From Treponema sp. UBA4267 (GTDB lineage: Bacteria > Spirochaetota > Spirochaetia > Treponematales > Treponemataceae), in contig DGWD01000008.1 in assembly GCA_002395155.1 (NCBI GenBank), forward strand, positions 124,001 through 188,000: a DNA stretch of 64,000 nucleotides, in the 5' to 3' direction. The translations under genes were made by a program, and so were the position numbers. Under the pieces are notes generated by a model. That model did no database searches, was not told where the DNA came from, and saw only the letters and a program-made list of their open reading frames with translations. Positions 32,344-42,457 of the stretch are shown piece by piece. How positions within the stretch are numbered: the first letter of the stretch is position 1; every line of letters starts with the position of its first letter.

Positions 32344-35300
32344 TTAGAATACATTTGTTCTAAATCCAATTCCAAATTGAGGAATCAAGTTCTTGATATC
32401 TGCAGTACTTGAAACGTCAGTAGGAATAAACCAAAGGGCTCCTTCTAAGTACATTGAGAATGTACTAAAGGCTTTTACATTCTGTAATTTTACCTTAGGG
32501 AACTCTAATTGTCCAAGAATTGCTGAAAGAATTTGTGGTCTTCCAGAATTTGTTTCTGTAAAGTAAGAGAAATCGGCTCCAACTGCAGCACTTGCAAATA
32601 ACCAATCCCAGTCATGTCCAAAGAAATAACTGAATGGAATTTCTGCTACGTTTGCAAGAATCTTCAAACTAATGATGTCTCCACCATAACGCATATTGGA
32701 CAGTTCCACTTTAAGCATATTTGAAACGGCATCTCTCTGGGATTGTGTAAACTGTCCATAAGAAAGCTGAACTTTTACTACATCATCAAAGAATGTAAGT
32801 CCGGCACCTACCGAGAACAAACTTGCTCCCCACAAACGGAAGTCTACATACAAGCCCTGGATAAATGATGGAACTTCATAAGAAGCTTTATCACCCTTTC
32901 TAAGAGTTACTACTACGTCTTCCAGTCTTACATCATCATTTGAAAGTCCAGAAACATCGAGTTTTTGGTTATAACGACCACCAATTGAAGGTGAAATCAA
33001 GCGAATCATAGGATTTGTATTATCAATTTGGATAATTGTTCTTGTGATTGCAGTTTCACCATTTTTCATTGTTGCACGGATAAGGAAGAAGTGATATCCC
33101 TCTGGCATATCCTTGTTTTCAATGCGGTACATCCACTTTTCATTAGTAGAAAGTAAACTAAAGGTTTTTCCGTTATCAAAAGAAATTTCTACTTTTGCAA
33201 CTTTTTTAGCAGCAATTTGGGCCTTAAACTCAGGAGTTGCTTCTTTTGTTTTTGACAAAAGTAAATCATCTTCACTAATTGAGTAACCGGCCTGTCCACG
33301 AATGTAAGGTCTGCCTGTTGCAAAATCACCATAAGTAAAATTATCAATTGTGATCCATGGACCAGTTGAAGTATAAGTAATTGTCTGCTCCCTAGAAGAA
33401 ACCTTAGTACCATTTGTAAGAATTGTATCTACATGGTAAGTATGAGTACCTTCGGTTATATTTTCTGGGTTCATATCAAACTTAAAGAAGCCACAGTCGG
33501 TAATTGTTGTTTCTTGACAGAATTTTTGATCAACATAAAGTTTTAGGGACTGTATTGTTCCTTCTGCTTCTGACTGACCATAAATAGTAAATACTCCCTG
33601 TTTATGTTCACCATTAAGAGGATAGAGAATATCTACGCTTGCTGGAGCCTTATTCTTTTCCAAATGAATATTACGGCTTACATTTGTAATGTTTCCAGCT
33701 TTATCTTTACCTGTAAGTTCAACGTTATAGAATCCGTCTGGTAAATCTCTTACATCCATTGTTTCGCCAATAATACGGTCAATCTTCATCTTTCGAACTA
33801 TTGGATTACTTGATTTTTCAAGATTGCGGATTGTTACATACAAGTCTGTAACTTCTACGTTATCAAAAACATGACCAGAGAAGAAAATGTGTCCTGTTGT
33901 TGAAGAATCGTCTAATGGTAATTCAAGATTCAATTCTGGTGCATTGTTATCAATATTGATTAAGCTTGAATAAAGTCCTGTAATTCCATACTTATCTGTA
34001 ACTCTAAGGAATACAACTTGAGTTCCACCTGGAATTGCACGAGTATCAACTGTATATGTCCATTTTTCTGTTCCAACAGCATCGTTATAGGTGTTTCCGT
34101 TATCCAGAGAAACTTCTACCTTCTCAATTCCATTCTTATCGCTAGACCAACCTGAAATTGTTATTATTTCGCGAACGGAAGTGTCGATTGTAGGAAGTTC
34201 TACAGCACCCTTTGGCTCTTCAAGAGAAATTCTATATGTCCTTGAAACTTCTGGACCTTTTACGCCATTAACATCTACTGCATAAACAGTAACTGTATGT
34301 TCGTTATCGGTCATTTGTTCTAGCGGAACATCAATTGAGAAACTTGTATTCAAAACATATTCAGCTTCAGGATTAACTGTTCCGAATACTTCTTTTGTAG
34401 AAACCTGCTTATAACTACCATTATCGATTTTATAATAGACAGAGGATTCTCCATCATCATCATAAATAACACCAGAAATTGTAAAGTCACGGGTAATTAC
34501 CTGCATATCTTCTGGCACATGAATTTCGGCTCTTGGTAAATCAGATTCATTATCAATGCTAAATGCCCATGCTTCTACTGTTTTTGAGTTTCCTGCATCA
34601 TCGGTAAATACAAATGACATTGCATCGTCAATTGGAGAATCTGGAACACCAACAATCATAGAAGGAAGTGGATCCAGAGTAAGTTCAACTTCATTTCTTG
34701 CCTTACCCTTTACTGGTGGAGCTATATACTTTCCACTAGCAAGGAATCCATTATCTTTTGCTTCAAATACGATTAAGGTTTCGCCGTTTACAACATCAAT
34801 ATCCAGAGGTTCAACAACTTTTACTTCTGGAGGTGTAATATCTTTATAAGCCGAAGTAACGACATTTGTTACATGCCCCGAAATTGAAGTTGCACGAATA
34901 TTTACCTTAATAAGGCCTTCTTCTTTTTCGCTGATGTTGATATCTTTGCTGAAAGTAACACCTAAATTATTTGCATTCTTTCCAGATGGCATTGGGAAGC
35001 TTTCCCAAGTTTCTCCACCATCAAGAGAATATTCTACACTCTTTACACCCAACTGATGGGCTGCGGTACCAGAAAGTCTGATTGTATTTCCGACCCACTG
35101 GAATAATTGTGGTGTCTGAAGTACTAATTCTGGGCCTGCATTACTTGCTACAAAGTTCAAACTTTCTGAATTGTAGCTGTCGTTCATACGGTCCTTAATC
35201 TTTACTACTACGTTTTTGTAAATTCCGTCCTTTTCGGCAGTTAGAACTACAAGATTATCAACTACTTCAAGATTTAAGCCACTACCGCCTGAAACAAACT

Positions 35301-38300
35301 CTGCAGAAATTGGTCCGTTTACATTTGCGTAATAATAGAATTTAGAACCATTTGTAAGTATATAATTATTGTTATCTGCATCATAAGCTGTAGCAGAATC
35401 TGGGATGGAGTAAACTTTTTCGGCATCATCAACCATTTCTGGCTCTACATTACGAATTACAGAAATTGAACCTTTAATTGTTGTTTCAAGAGCACCTGCC
35501 CTGATTGAAACTGTAAGATTATTTACACGAGAAGGAAGATTGCTAAGAGGAAGTTCTGCAACCCAACGAAGAGGATTTTCTTCCCCTGGTTTTGCAAGTT
35601 TTGCACTTCCTCTTTGTACAATATCACCACCAATTACTTCTGCACCACTGAATTCATAAGTTACAGATGAAACTGGAGCACCTGTATCAATATAAACATA
35701 AATACTTCCACCAGTTTTTGATGCATAATCTAATACAACAGGCATTCCACTCATGTATTCCTGATCATTTACCAGAGCAATATGGGCAGAAAGGCTTGGA
35801 AGTTTAATTGCAGTATATTTACCAGAAATAATCTTTCCATCTTCTGTTGTAACATCCATTTGGAGAGGATTATTTCCTTCTATCATTTCTTCACGAGAGA
35901 AAGATGCATATGTTCTATCCAAAACTCCCTGATAAAGAGCAAGGGCATATACATCGAAGCCACCATCCAGCCAGGTAATTAGAGGAGGTTTTGCAACTGG
36001 CATTTTTCCTGTTTCAAGTTCTTCCAAAGCAGGAATTTTAGAAAGTGCTAATCCACGACAAGATATATTTCCGCCCTTACTTTCAGCAACAATTTCAACA
36101 ATGTACATTCCATTATCAAAAAGACTACTGTCAATTTCAAAACTATATGTTCCGTCTTTAGCTACTTCAATGTCTGTATAATTTTCTTCTACAGGAGCTG
36201 GTTTTGCAGAGGCAATTACACCTTTTTGAATATCTGCAATTACCGACATAAGTCTGTATTTAACTGGACCAAGGCCTGTAGCACAGGTAATTTTTCCACC
36301 AATCTTTACAATACCATTTTCAAGTTCATTTAAATTAATTGCTTCAATATCTGAATAATTATTTATACCAATTTCAGGAAGTGCTGAATCATTCTTAAAG
36401 ATAATAGGTCTGGATTCAACAATTTTACCTTTTGTTGTTCTTACACGAACTTTTACTTCTTCAGAAGAACCATAGGCATCCATTTTTGGAACAAGTCTGA
36501 TTTGATTTCCTACAAGTTCTGCCTTAGCAAATTGTGTTGCAGGATAAATTTCGGCAGACTGGGCTGTAGCTCCAATTAAGTAACCAGAAACTGGAAATTC
36601 TCCGTTACAAATGATGGAACCATCTTCTGCAACTGTAGAATCATCGAATACTACAAGAGGTTCTTCTGCTTTTACAACACCTGTATTTGTTACATAGAAA
36701 AGTGCTTTATATTCTGATTCACGCTCTATTGCATCTTTTGCTCTAACAGTAAATTTCATTACACCTTTTGGTGAATCTGGGCCAATAGGAAGTGTAATTG
36801 TATGAGATGTTTGAGCTTTTAGTTCTACATCATTTTCTACAAGGCCTTCGCTACCCCATCTAAGCTCTGTATGTATACTTGTAAGACCTACTCCAGAATT
36901 TGCAGTAACCGAAATTGATGAACCACTTTCCGGATGAATTGTAAGTCCATTTGTAAAGTCAATTACTTCTTTACCAGTTGAAAGTTTTGGATTAGTAAAA
37001 GTTGGTGCAATTCCCTTAGAAACAATATTTGTAACATAAGAGATTCCTTCAACATCGTTTACATCAATTGCGGAAATGGTAACTTTATGAGGTCCGGCAG
37101 AAAGTTCATCTGCTCCACATAAATCAAAATAATAAACACCCTTAGTTTCCTGAACAATTGCTTCCTGATTATCAAGCCTAACTTTTACAGCTTTTACTCC
37201 ATCATCATCTGTTGCAAGACCACGAACATAAAGACGATCTGTATCAACATAGATTTGACCTTCGATAGGTTCACTAGTTGTAACTATAGGTTTATCCAGT
37301 TCCTGATTCAGGTTAATTGTAGTTGAAACATCAACAATATTAGCAGCACGGTCAACGGCATGAATTGTAAACTTCTGAGATTTTTCACTAGTTTTGAGAG
37401 TATCTAATGTTACTGCCCAATAAGGGTTTCCTGGAATAAGCTCAAAACTTCCCGTCTGTTTTCCAAATGTCCATGAAAGTTCTGTAATTCCTACTTTATC
37501 TTTTGCAAATCCTGCTACAGTAAATTTTCCGTTCATTACCTGTTCAGCAGTTGGGTATACGACCTGAACATCTGGTTTAGTATTATCTATATAATAAAGG
37601 AAGGAATACATACCTACAGATGTTGCCTTATCTACAGCCTTAAACCAAAGAACGGCAGGACCATCAGAAAACTTTTTAGTATCTACATTGATAGAGAAAG
37701 TACATGCATCTTGAGTTTTGTTAGATTTAATTTTTATAGGTAAAAAAGTCTTTCCGTTATCAACAGAATAAAAAAGTTCCTTAATTCCGTTACCATCAGA
37801 AACTACACCATCAAATTTAACATTTCCAGAAACCAAAAGACCCATGCTCTTGTCCAGAACTTCTGAAACTGGCTGCTTACGATCCAACTGCCATGTTAAT
37901 GTAACTGGCTTTCCAACTACAGGAACATCGTTAATATCATAACCAATTACTTTGATTGTATGATCGCCTTCTTTTAAATTTGTAGTATCAAGATAATAAG
38001 ACCAGAACTCTGTACCTTTAGCAACTACTCGTTGTTCAATTTCGGTTCCTTCATCAAGAACAAGTTCAACCTTTGAAACTCCATCATCATCTACACATGT
38101 ACCAACAATGTTCAAGTTTCCTACAACTCGCATTCCCGGGTATGGGTTTGTAATACCACAAATTGGCAAATCTGAATTTGGATCAAGAAAAAGATTATGA
38201 GGCCCTTCAACGTATGTATTACCACCAAGATCCCTGGCTGTAATCATAATGTTATACTTACCAGGTTTTCGAGAATCTAGATCAAAATTTTCTTGCCAGC

Positions 38301-38415
38301 TGTTAAGGTTTTCGACTTTAATATCTTCGATATCACCTTTTCCGTGAGAATAAACTGGAAGTGAAAGTAATAATAGAAAAAGTATTCCCACTAAAACTTT
38401 AACGAATCTTTGCAT
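32344..38415 (-). CDS. Giant Ig-repeat surface protein with C-terminal beta-barrel-like domain
   Basis: 2023 residues from the ATG at 38415 (AGGGG 6 nt upstream; a TTG two codons earlier would have no such spacing). Signal peptide (about 1-24), then a long array of roughly 90-100-residue Ig-like/cadherin-like domains with a recurring pattern: DDGVxxVxxxxD, W.YxLDT..L..G.H...V.A.D. About the last 170 residues (YVDFRLWGASLFSVGAGLTFFDD...FGIGFRTNVF) look like an outer-membrane barrel ending in a terminal Phe. So it would be anchored in the outer membrane with the Ig stalk on one side of it. Function could be adhesion, cell-envelope spacing or glycan binding; no catalytic motif was seen. Confidence 0.85.
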   Translation of the reverse strand: MQRFVKVLVGILFLLLLSLPVYSHGKGDIEDIKVENLNSWQENFDLDSRKPGKYNIMITARDLGGNTYVEGPHNLFLDPNSDLPICGITNPYPGMRVVGNLNIVGTCVDDDGVSKVELVLDEGTEIEQRVVAKGTEFWSYYLDTTNLKEGDHTIKVIGYDINDVPVVGKPVTLTWQLDRKQPVSEVLDKSMGLLVSGNVKFDGVVSDGNGIKELFYSVDNGKTFLPIKIKSNKTQDACTFSINVDTKKFSDGPAVLWFKAVDKATSVGMYSFLYYIDNTKPDVQVVYPTAEQVMNGKFTVAGFAKDKVGITELSWTFGKQTGSFELIPGNPYWAVTLDTLKTSEKSQKFTIHAVDRAANIVDVSTTINLNQELDKPIVTTSEPIEGQIYVDTDRLYVRGLATDDDGVKAVKVRLDNQEAIVQETKGVYYFDLCGADELSAGPHKVTISAIDVNDVEGISYVTNIVSKGIAPTFTNPKLSTGKEVIDFTNGLTIHPESGSSISVTANSGVGLTSIHTELRWGSEGLVENDVELKAQTSHTITLPIGPDSPKGVMKFTVRAKDAIERESEYKALFYVTNTGVVKAEEPLVVFDDSTVAEDGSIICNGEFPVSGYLIGATAQSAEIYPATQFAKAELVGNQIRLVPKMDAYGSSEEVKVRVRTTKGKIVESRPIIFKNDSALPEIGINNYSDIEAINLNELENGIVKIGGKITCATGLGPVKYRLMSVIADIQKGVIASAKPAPVEENYTDIEVAKDGTYSFEIDSSLFDNGMYIVEIVAESKGGNISCRGLALSKIPALEELETGKMPVAKPPLITWLDGGFDVYALALYQGVLDRTYASFSREEMIEGNNPLQMDVTTEDGKIISGKYTAIKLPSLSAHIALVNDQEYMSGMPVVLDYASKTGGSIYVYIDTGAPVSSVTYEFSGAEVIGGDIVQRGSAKLAKPGEENPLRWVAELPLSNLPSRVNNLTVSIRAGALETTIKGSISVIRNVEPEMVDDAEKVYSIPDSATAYDADNNNYILTNGSKFYYYANVNGPISAEFVSGGSGLNLEVVDNLVVLTAEKDGIYKNVVVKIKDRMNDSYNSESLNFVASNAGPELVLQTPQLFQWVGNTIRLSGTAAHQLGVKSVEYSLDGGETWESFPMPSGKNANNLGVTFSKDINISEKEEGLIKVNIRATSISGHVTNVVTSAYKDITPPEVKVVEPLDIDVVNGETLIVFEAKDNGFLASGKYIAPPVKGKARNEVELTLDPLPSMIVGVPDSPIDDAMSFVFTDDAGNSKTVEAWAFSIDNESDLPRAEIHVPEDMQVITRDFTISGVIYDDDGESSVYYKIDNGSYKQVSTKEVFGTVNPEAEYVLNTSFSIDVPLEQMTDNEHTVTVYAVDVNGVKGPEVSRTYRISLEEPKGAVELPTIDTSVREIITISGWSSDKNGIEKVEVSLDNGNTYNDAVGTEKWTYTVDTRAIPGGTQVVFLRVTDKYGITGLYSSLINIDNNAPELNLELPLDDSSTTGHIFFSGHVFDNVEVTDLYVTIRNLEKSSNPIVRKMKIDRIIGETMDVRDLPDGFYNVELTGKDKAGNITNVSRNIHLEKNKAPASVDILYPLNGEHKQGVFTIYGQSEAEGTIQSLKLYVDQKFCQETTITDCGFFKFDMNPENITEGTHTYHVDTILTNGTKVSSREQTITYTSTGPWITIDNFTYGDFATGRPYIRGQAGYSISEDDLLLSKTKEATPEFKAQIAAKKVAKVEISFDNGKTFSLLSTNEKWMYRIENKDMPEGYHFFLIRATMKNGETAITRTIIQIDNTNPMIRLISPSIGGRYNQKLDVSGLSNDDVRLEDVVVTLRKGDKASYEVPSFIQGLYVDFRLWGASLFSVGAGLTFFDDVVKVQLSYGQFTQSQRDAVSNMLKVELSNMRYGGDIISLKILANVAEIPFSYFFGHDWDWLFASAAVGADFSYFTETNSGRPQILSAILGQLEFPKVKLQNVKAFSTFSMYLEGALWFIPTDVSSTADIKNLIPQFGIGFRTNVF

Positions 38416-38588
38416 TTGCAACCCCTATAATCAAACAAATAGACTCTACCTTATAAATATTATCGGTCAAATTCCTCTATTTAATTAAAAGAAAATGATT
38501 TATGATAAAAATATAAACTTTAATTGGATTAAATTAGTAATGGGTTAAATAAAATAGTTGGGTTAAATGAGCTTGAAAGGAGAATGAT

Positions 38589-39332
38589 ATGAACTCTTCC
38601 GATATTTCTATACTACAGAATATTATAAATAAAAGCAAAAGAATTGTGTTTTTTGGCGGTGCAGGAGTCTCTACAGAGTCAGGAATTCCAGATTTTAGAA
38701 GCGTAGACGGACTTTACAATCAGGAATGGAAATATCCTCCTGAAGAAATAATTAGTGCCAGCTTTTTTTATAAGAATACAAAAGAATTTTACCGCTTTTA
38801 CAGAGCCAAATTATTGCCCCAGGGTATTGAACCTAATCCTGCTCATTACAAACTTGCCGAACTAGAAAAGGCTGGTAAACTACTGGCAGTTGTAACTCAA
38901 AATATTGATGGTCTGCATCAAAAAGCAGGTTCTAAAAATGTTTATGAATTGCACGGAAGCACTCTTAGAAACTACTGTTTAGATTGTCACACTTTTTATG
39001 ATGAAAAAATAATCATAGAAAGCGAAAATGCCCCTGACAAATTGCCCCACTGTCCAAAATGTGGAGGACTTATAAAACCCGATGTTGTACTTTACGAAGA
39101 AGGATTAAATCAAGAAATAATTGAAGGTGCCGTACGTACTATTTCGCAAGCAGATACTTTAATTATAGGAGGAACTTCTCTTACTGTTTACCCTGCTGCT
39201 GGCCTGGTGAACTACTTTAGGGGAGAAAACCTTGTGCTTTTAAATAAATCGTATACACCGCAAGATTCCATGGCAAATCTTGTAATACATGAACCAATAG
39301 GTCAGGTGTTGAGTCAAATTATTGTAAAATAA
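38589..39332 (+). CDS. cobB: Sir2-family NAD-dependent protein deacylase
   Basis: 247 residues. NAD-binding GGAGVSTESGIPDFRS (about 20-35), catalytic TQNIDGLHQKAG...ELHG (about 98-121) with the active-site His, a four-Cys zinc site (CLDC...CPKCGG, about 127-160) and VVLYEEGL, GGTSLTVYPAAGL. It removes acetyl or other acyl groups from Lys in the cytoplasm using NAD. The Rossmann motif resembles the class U bacterial sirtuins. AAAGGAG precedes the ATG. It converges with the zincin gene 13 nt away. Confidence 0.94.
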   Translation: MNSSDISILQNIINKSKRIVFFGGAGVSTESGIPDFRSVDGLYNQEWKYPPEEIISASFFYKNTKEFYRFYRAKLLPQGIEPNPAHYKLAELEKAGKLLAVVTQNIDGLHQKAGSKNVYELHGSTLRNYCLDCHTFYDEKIIIESENAPDKLPHCPKCGGLIKPDVVLYEEGLNQEIIEGAVRTISQADTLIIGGTSLTVYPAAGLVNYFRGENLVLLNKSYTPQDSMANLVIHEPIGQVLSQIIVK

Positions 39333-39344
39333 TTAAGATTTGTT

Positions 39345-42300
39345 TTAGAAATTAGCCTGACTTCCAAGAGTCCAGGCAAATCTACTTTTTGTATTTCCGC
39401 TTATTGCAAAACTCATAAGAGCAAAAAGATTAAGCTTAAAATTTGAAGATGCAAGAACGCCAATATTTGGTGTAAGTTCCATATTTAGTTTTGCATAAAC
39501 AGAATCATATACAATACCTTTTCCCTGGCAAATACCAGTTATATAGTATGGCAAATAAGCTGCCTGAAAACCTTTTTTTGTTAAATTCCCAGGTCCTAAA
39601 GATGCCGCATAGCCCCCAGAAAAATATAAGTCATTTAAATAAAGAACTGTAAAAAATGGCAGTGCCTTCTGAATTTCAAAGGCAAACAGAACACTTTCGG
39701 TTTTTACATCCAAAATAATAGTTCCAATTATGTTTCGTATATTTGTGTAGCCAAAAATTGTACTTGTAGGGAAAAGATCAAAATCTATATGAGTAGGAAG
39801 ATTATAAACAAAGTTTTTTTGGCACTTAATTGGAATTAAACAAGGTAGTTGGATTTTTAGATTTGAGTTTACATTAAATCCATCAACATAAGTTATAGGT
39901 GTTTTTTCAATTGAAGCGTCTTTTCTATAGCCTGCAGAAACTGATAAAGAAAAACCTGCCTTATCAAATCGACTGCTTCCAACTCTGTGAATATTGGTAT
40001 ATTTTGCAGTTAAAACATCGCTTACGGTGTAGTAATTTATATTACTGTTTGGTGCGGCAATTCCAAATAAAGATGAATCCCAGAAATAGAATTGATTGTA
40101 ACTTTGCAGATAAGGGTATTTGGAATCTTGACGACCATAAGCAGCTGTAAAACTATTGGCAAAAGAAATATAAGAAATTTTTCCAAAAGGATAAGTAAAG
40201 GAATTTTTCAATTGTCCATAAACCTGTTTAAAACCATCTTTATCAAATTCGAGTTTAAAATCTGTCTCTCCATATAATAAAGAGGTGTCTGTCCCCTTCT
40301 GACTTTTAAATTCCAGCCCCAAAGCTTGAGTCAAATAGTTCCAGCCAGAAGTTAGCATAAACAAATCATTTTGGCCGTTTGTCCATGGATTTGCACTTAT
40401 ATAAGTTAGTCCCAAAAGTGATTCAGAAATATTTGAAACATAGGTAGCATTTTTTCCGAAGTAAGATGTTGTATACATACTTAAAGGAACAAAAATTCCC
40501 TTTTTCCAATATGAAAATGGTTTGAAAGCCTTTGAATCGGTAAGGACAGAAGCTTTATTTTCAGTCTCGATATTTTGTGTTTTAAGGTCAGCAGGGGCCT
40601 TTTTTTGAGCGGTAAAACTTTCTTCTGGCAAAAGACCTTGCTGAGGTTTTAAATTAAATTTTTGAGCAAAAAGTTCACCATCACCATCATCCTTTAGTAT
40701 TAAAAGTCTATTTTGACGTAAAAAAATGCCCAAATAAACAAAAGAGTCACCCAAACAAATAGGTTGATAAATACCGCCCGAAAAATCTCTATCAGACAAT
40801 TCCATCTGAGCACTAGAAAAGTCGAAACATCCTAGTCGTGGCATTGTTCCTGGAGCAGCCCAACTAAAGAAAACCTTTCCATCATCTACAGAAATTGAAC
40901 GAATAACCATCCTTTCTTTTGGCATGGAATATTCTGTAATAAGATTACCGTCCAAATCAAAAACACTGAGAAAGTAAGACATGCCCTGCTTTTTGATGCA
41001 GACAAACTGACCATCAGCAAAATGTTTATAATTTGAAAGCAAAACTCCTGTTTGCTGGTAGATAATTTTAGATGGGGACAGACCCCTAATTTTTTGATTA
41101 GAATCCAAGTCCAGCTTTGCAAGATAAACCTGGTTTTCGTGATTTTCGTATTTATCGGCAATAAGGTAATATTCATTTTCTGAAATAATGATTGCAGGTG
41201 ATTTTAGGCCGCTTTCTTTTACACTGTAAAAAGTTTTGTTTTGCATATCATAAATCTTCACCCTTGATTTTGTTGTGACAGATGCATTTGACATATAAGA
41301 AAGAACAAGAAAACGTCCGTCCGGGGAAAAATCTATTTTTGTAAGTCCATTTTGAGTAAAAAGGGTCTTTGGTTGTAGGTCTGGATTTCCAATATCAGCT
41401 TTGTTCACGTAAAATACTTTAGAACTGAAAGAATCTTTCCAGGCCACTCCCAAATTGCAGCTTGTTAAAGACTGATAAAGAGCACCAGATTTATTTAAAA
41501 TCGAGTATTTTTTTTCATTGGGATTAAAAAAGTCCTGAATCTTGCCAGTTTCAAGAGGGTTACCAGGGATAGAAGGAACCGGATAATCGTCCATAAAAAG
41601 CTTCCAGGCTTTTTTTATAGGAAGTCCAAAAGCAGTCTTAAAAGAACCGTTTAAGGTAAGACGACGAAGGTTTACAATCTGGTACCAAAATTGAGCATAG
41701 GCTGGCAGTCCATACTTTTCTTGCAACCACTGATGAAAAGCCGAATTAAAATAATAGGAAGCACCTGAAGGTGTGTTATCGGCAGCACCAAGTACATCAT
41801 AAAAAGAAGGAAAGTCTCCTTCCAGTTTGGCCTGTTTTACATAATGTTTTGCATATTCGTCATTCAAACGACCCTGGCCACCAGCAGATTCACTAGAAAC
41901 AGCAGCACCTTCGGCCATTCCAGTATTAACCAGCAAAAGTCCAGGAACTGCTGCATCACCAAAAATAGCAGAAAAACCTGTCCAGAACTTATTCTTCATA
42001 TTGTAAGTAACAGCATGTGTTAATTCATGTCTAAAAGTAGCGAGCAGATTTTCTGAAGAAACTTTTAATTCGTCTGTATCAATTACAGAAGTATCGTAAA
42101 TTACAATGTGATTATAAGGAGCAATAGTCCAAAAGGCATTAAAACTGTCTACTGCGGGACAAATTACAACTGGCATTTTGAAACTTGGTGTAAAACCATA
42201 TTGTTCCGTAACTTCATAGTATATTTGGTCAGCATTTTGATAAAGCAGTTCTGCAGACTTATTACAGCGTTCTGGATAAATGATATCGAACCATTGAGTT

Positions 42301-42404
42301 TTTACGATTCGGAGATTTTTTTCGCCAGATAAAGGCCCCGAAGCGGCACTTAAAGTTGAAAAAAAGATTGATAAAAGTGTCAAAAATAATACTTTTTTTT
42401 TCAA
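39345..42404 (-). CDS. Secreted HEXXH metalloprotease-like protein with beta-propeller and outer-membrane-barrel parts
   Basis: 1019 residues. It starts at a TTG (42404) supported by GGAG 5-6 nt upstream; no in-frame ATG fits. Signal peptide (about 1-20), then a gluzincin-like domain (about 30-280) with RHELTHAV (zinc HEXXH, about 128) and a GMAEGAA Glu (about 164) as third ligand, of the peptidase-MA type. Residues about 290-560 look like TolB/WD-like propeller blades (FSPDGRFLVLSYM). After a linker, about 650-1019 is strand-rich and reads like a large barrel ending in Phe. Two GGGGACAGACCCC copies are inside it. Its substrate is unknown. Confidence 0.75.
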   Translation of the reverse strand: MKKKVLFLTLLSIFFSTLSAASGPLSGEKNLRIVKTQWFDIIYPERCNKSAELLYQNADQIYYEVTEQYGFTPSFKMPVVICPAVDSFNAFWTIAPYNHIVIYDTSVIDTDELKVSSENLLATFRHELTHAVTYNMKNKFWTGFSAIFGDAAVPGLLLVNTGMAEGAAVSSESAGGQGRLNDEYAKHYVKQAKLEGDFPSFYDVLGAADNTPSGASYYFNSAFHQWLQEKYGLPAYAQFWYQIVNLRRLTLNGSFKTAFGLPIKKAWKLFMDDYPVPSIPGNPLETGKIQDFFNPNEKKYSILNKSGALYQSLTSCNLGVAWKDSFSSKVFYVNKADIGNPDLQPKTLFTQNGLTKIDFSPDGRFLVLSYMSNASVTTKSRVKIYDMQNKTFYSVKESGLKSPAIIISENEYYLIADKYENHENQVYLAKLDLDSNQKIRGLSPSKIIYQQTGVLLSNYKHFADGQFVCIKKQGMSYFLSVFDLDGNLITEYSMPKERMVIRSISVDDGKVFFSWAAPGTMPRLGCFDFSSAQMELSDRDFSGGIYQPICLGDSFVYLGIFLRQNRLLILKDDGDGELFAQKFNLKPQQGLLPEESFTAQKKAPADLKTQNIETENKASVLTDSKAFKPFSYWKKGIFVPLSMYTTSYFGKNATYVSNISESLLGLTYISANPWTNGQNDLFMLTSGWNYLTQALGLEFKSQKGTDTSLLYGETDFKLEFDKDGFKQVYGQLKNSFTYPFGKISYISFANSFTAAYGRQDSKYPYLQSYNQFYFWDSSLFGIAAPNSNINYYTVSDVLTAKYTNIHRVGSSRFDKAGFSLSVSAGYRKDASIEKTPITYVDGFNVNSNLKIQLPCLIPIKCQKNFVYNLPTHIDFDLFPTSTIFGYTNIRNIIGTIILDVKTESVLFAFEIQKALPFFTVLYLNDLYFSGGYAASLGPGNLTKKGFQAAYLPYYITGICQGKGIVYDSVYAKLNMELTPNIGVLASSNFKLNLFALMSFAISGNTKSRFAWTLGSQANF
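40284..40296 (-). repeat. GGGGACAGACCCC repeat, copy 4, variant (in zincin/barrel protein)
   Basis: Sense strand reads GGGGACAGACACC (one substitution), giving Gly-Thr-Asp-Thr near KSQKGTDTSLLYG in the barrel-like region. Confidence 0.8.
41074..41086 (+). repeat. GGGGACAGACCCC repeat, copy 5, the only antisense copy
   Basis: Exact 13-mer lying in the plus strand while the gene is on the minus strand. The sense reading is GGT CTG TCC CC, giving Gly-Leu-Ser-Pro (IRGLSPSK) in the propeller region. Confidence 0.85.
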
Positions 42405-42457
42405 AATATCTCCAAAATCATAAAAAATAAATCAAAAGTGCTAATTACTTTGCAAAA

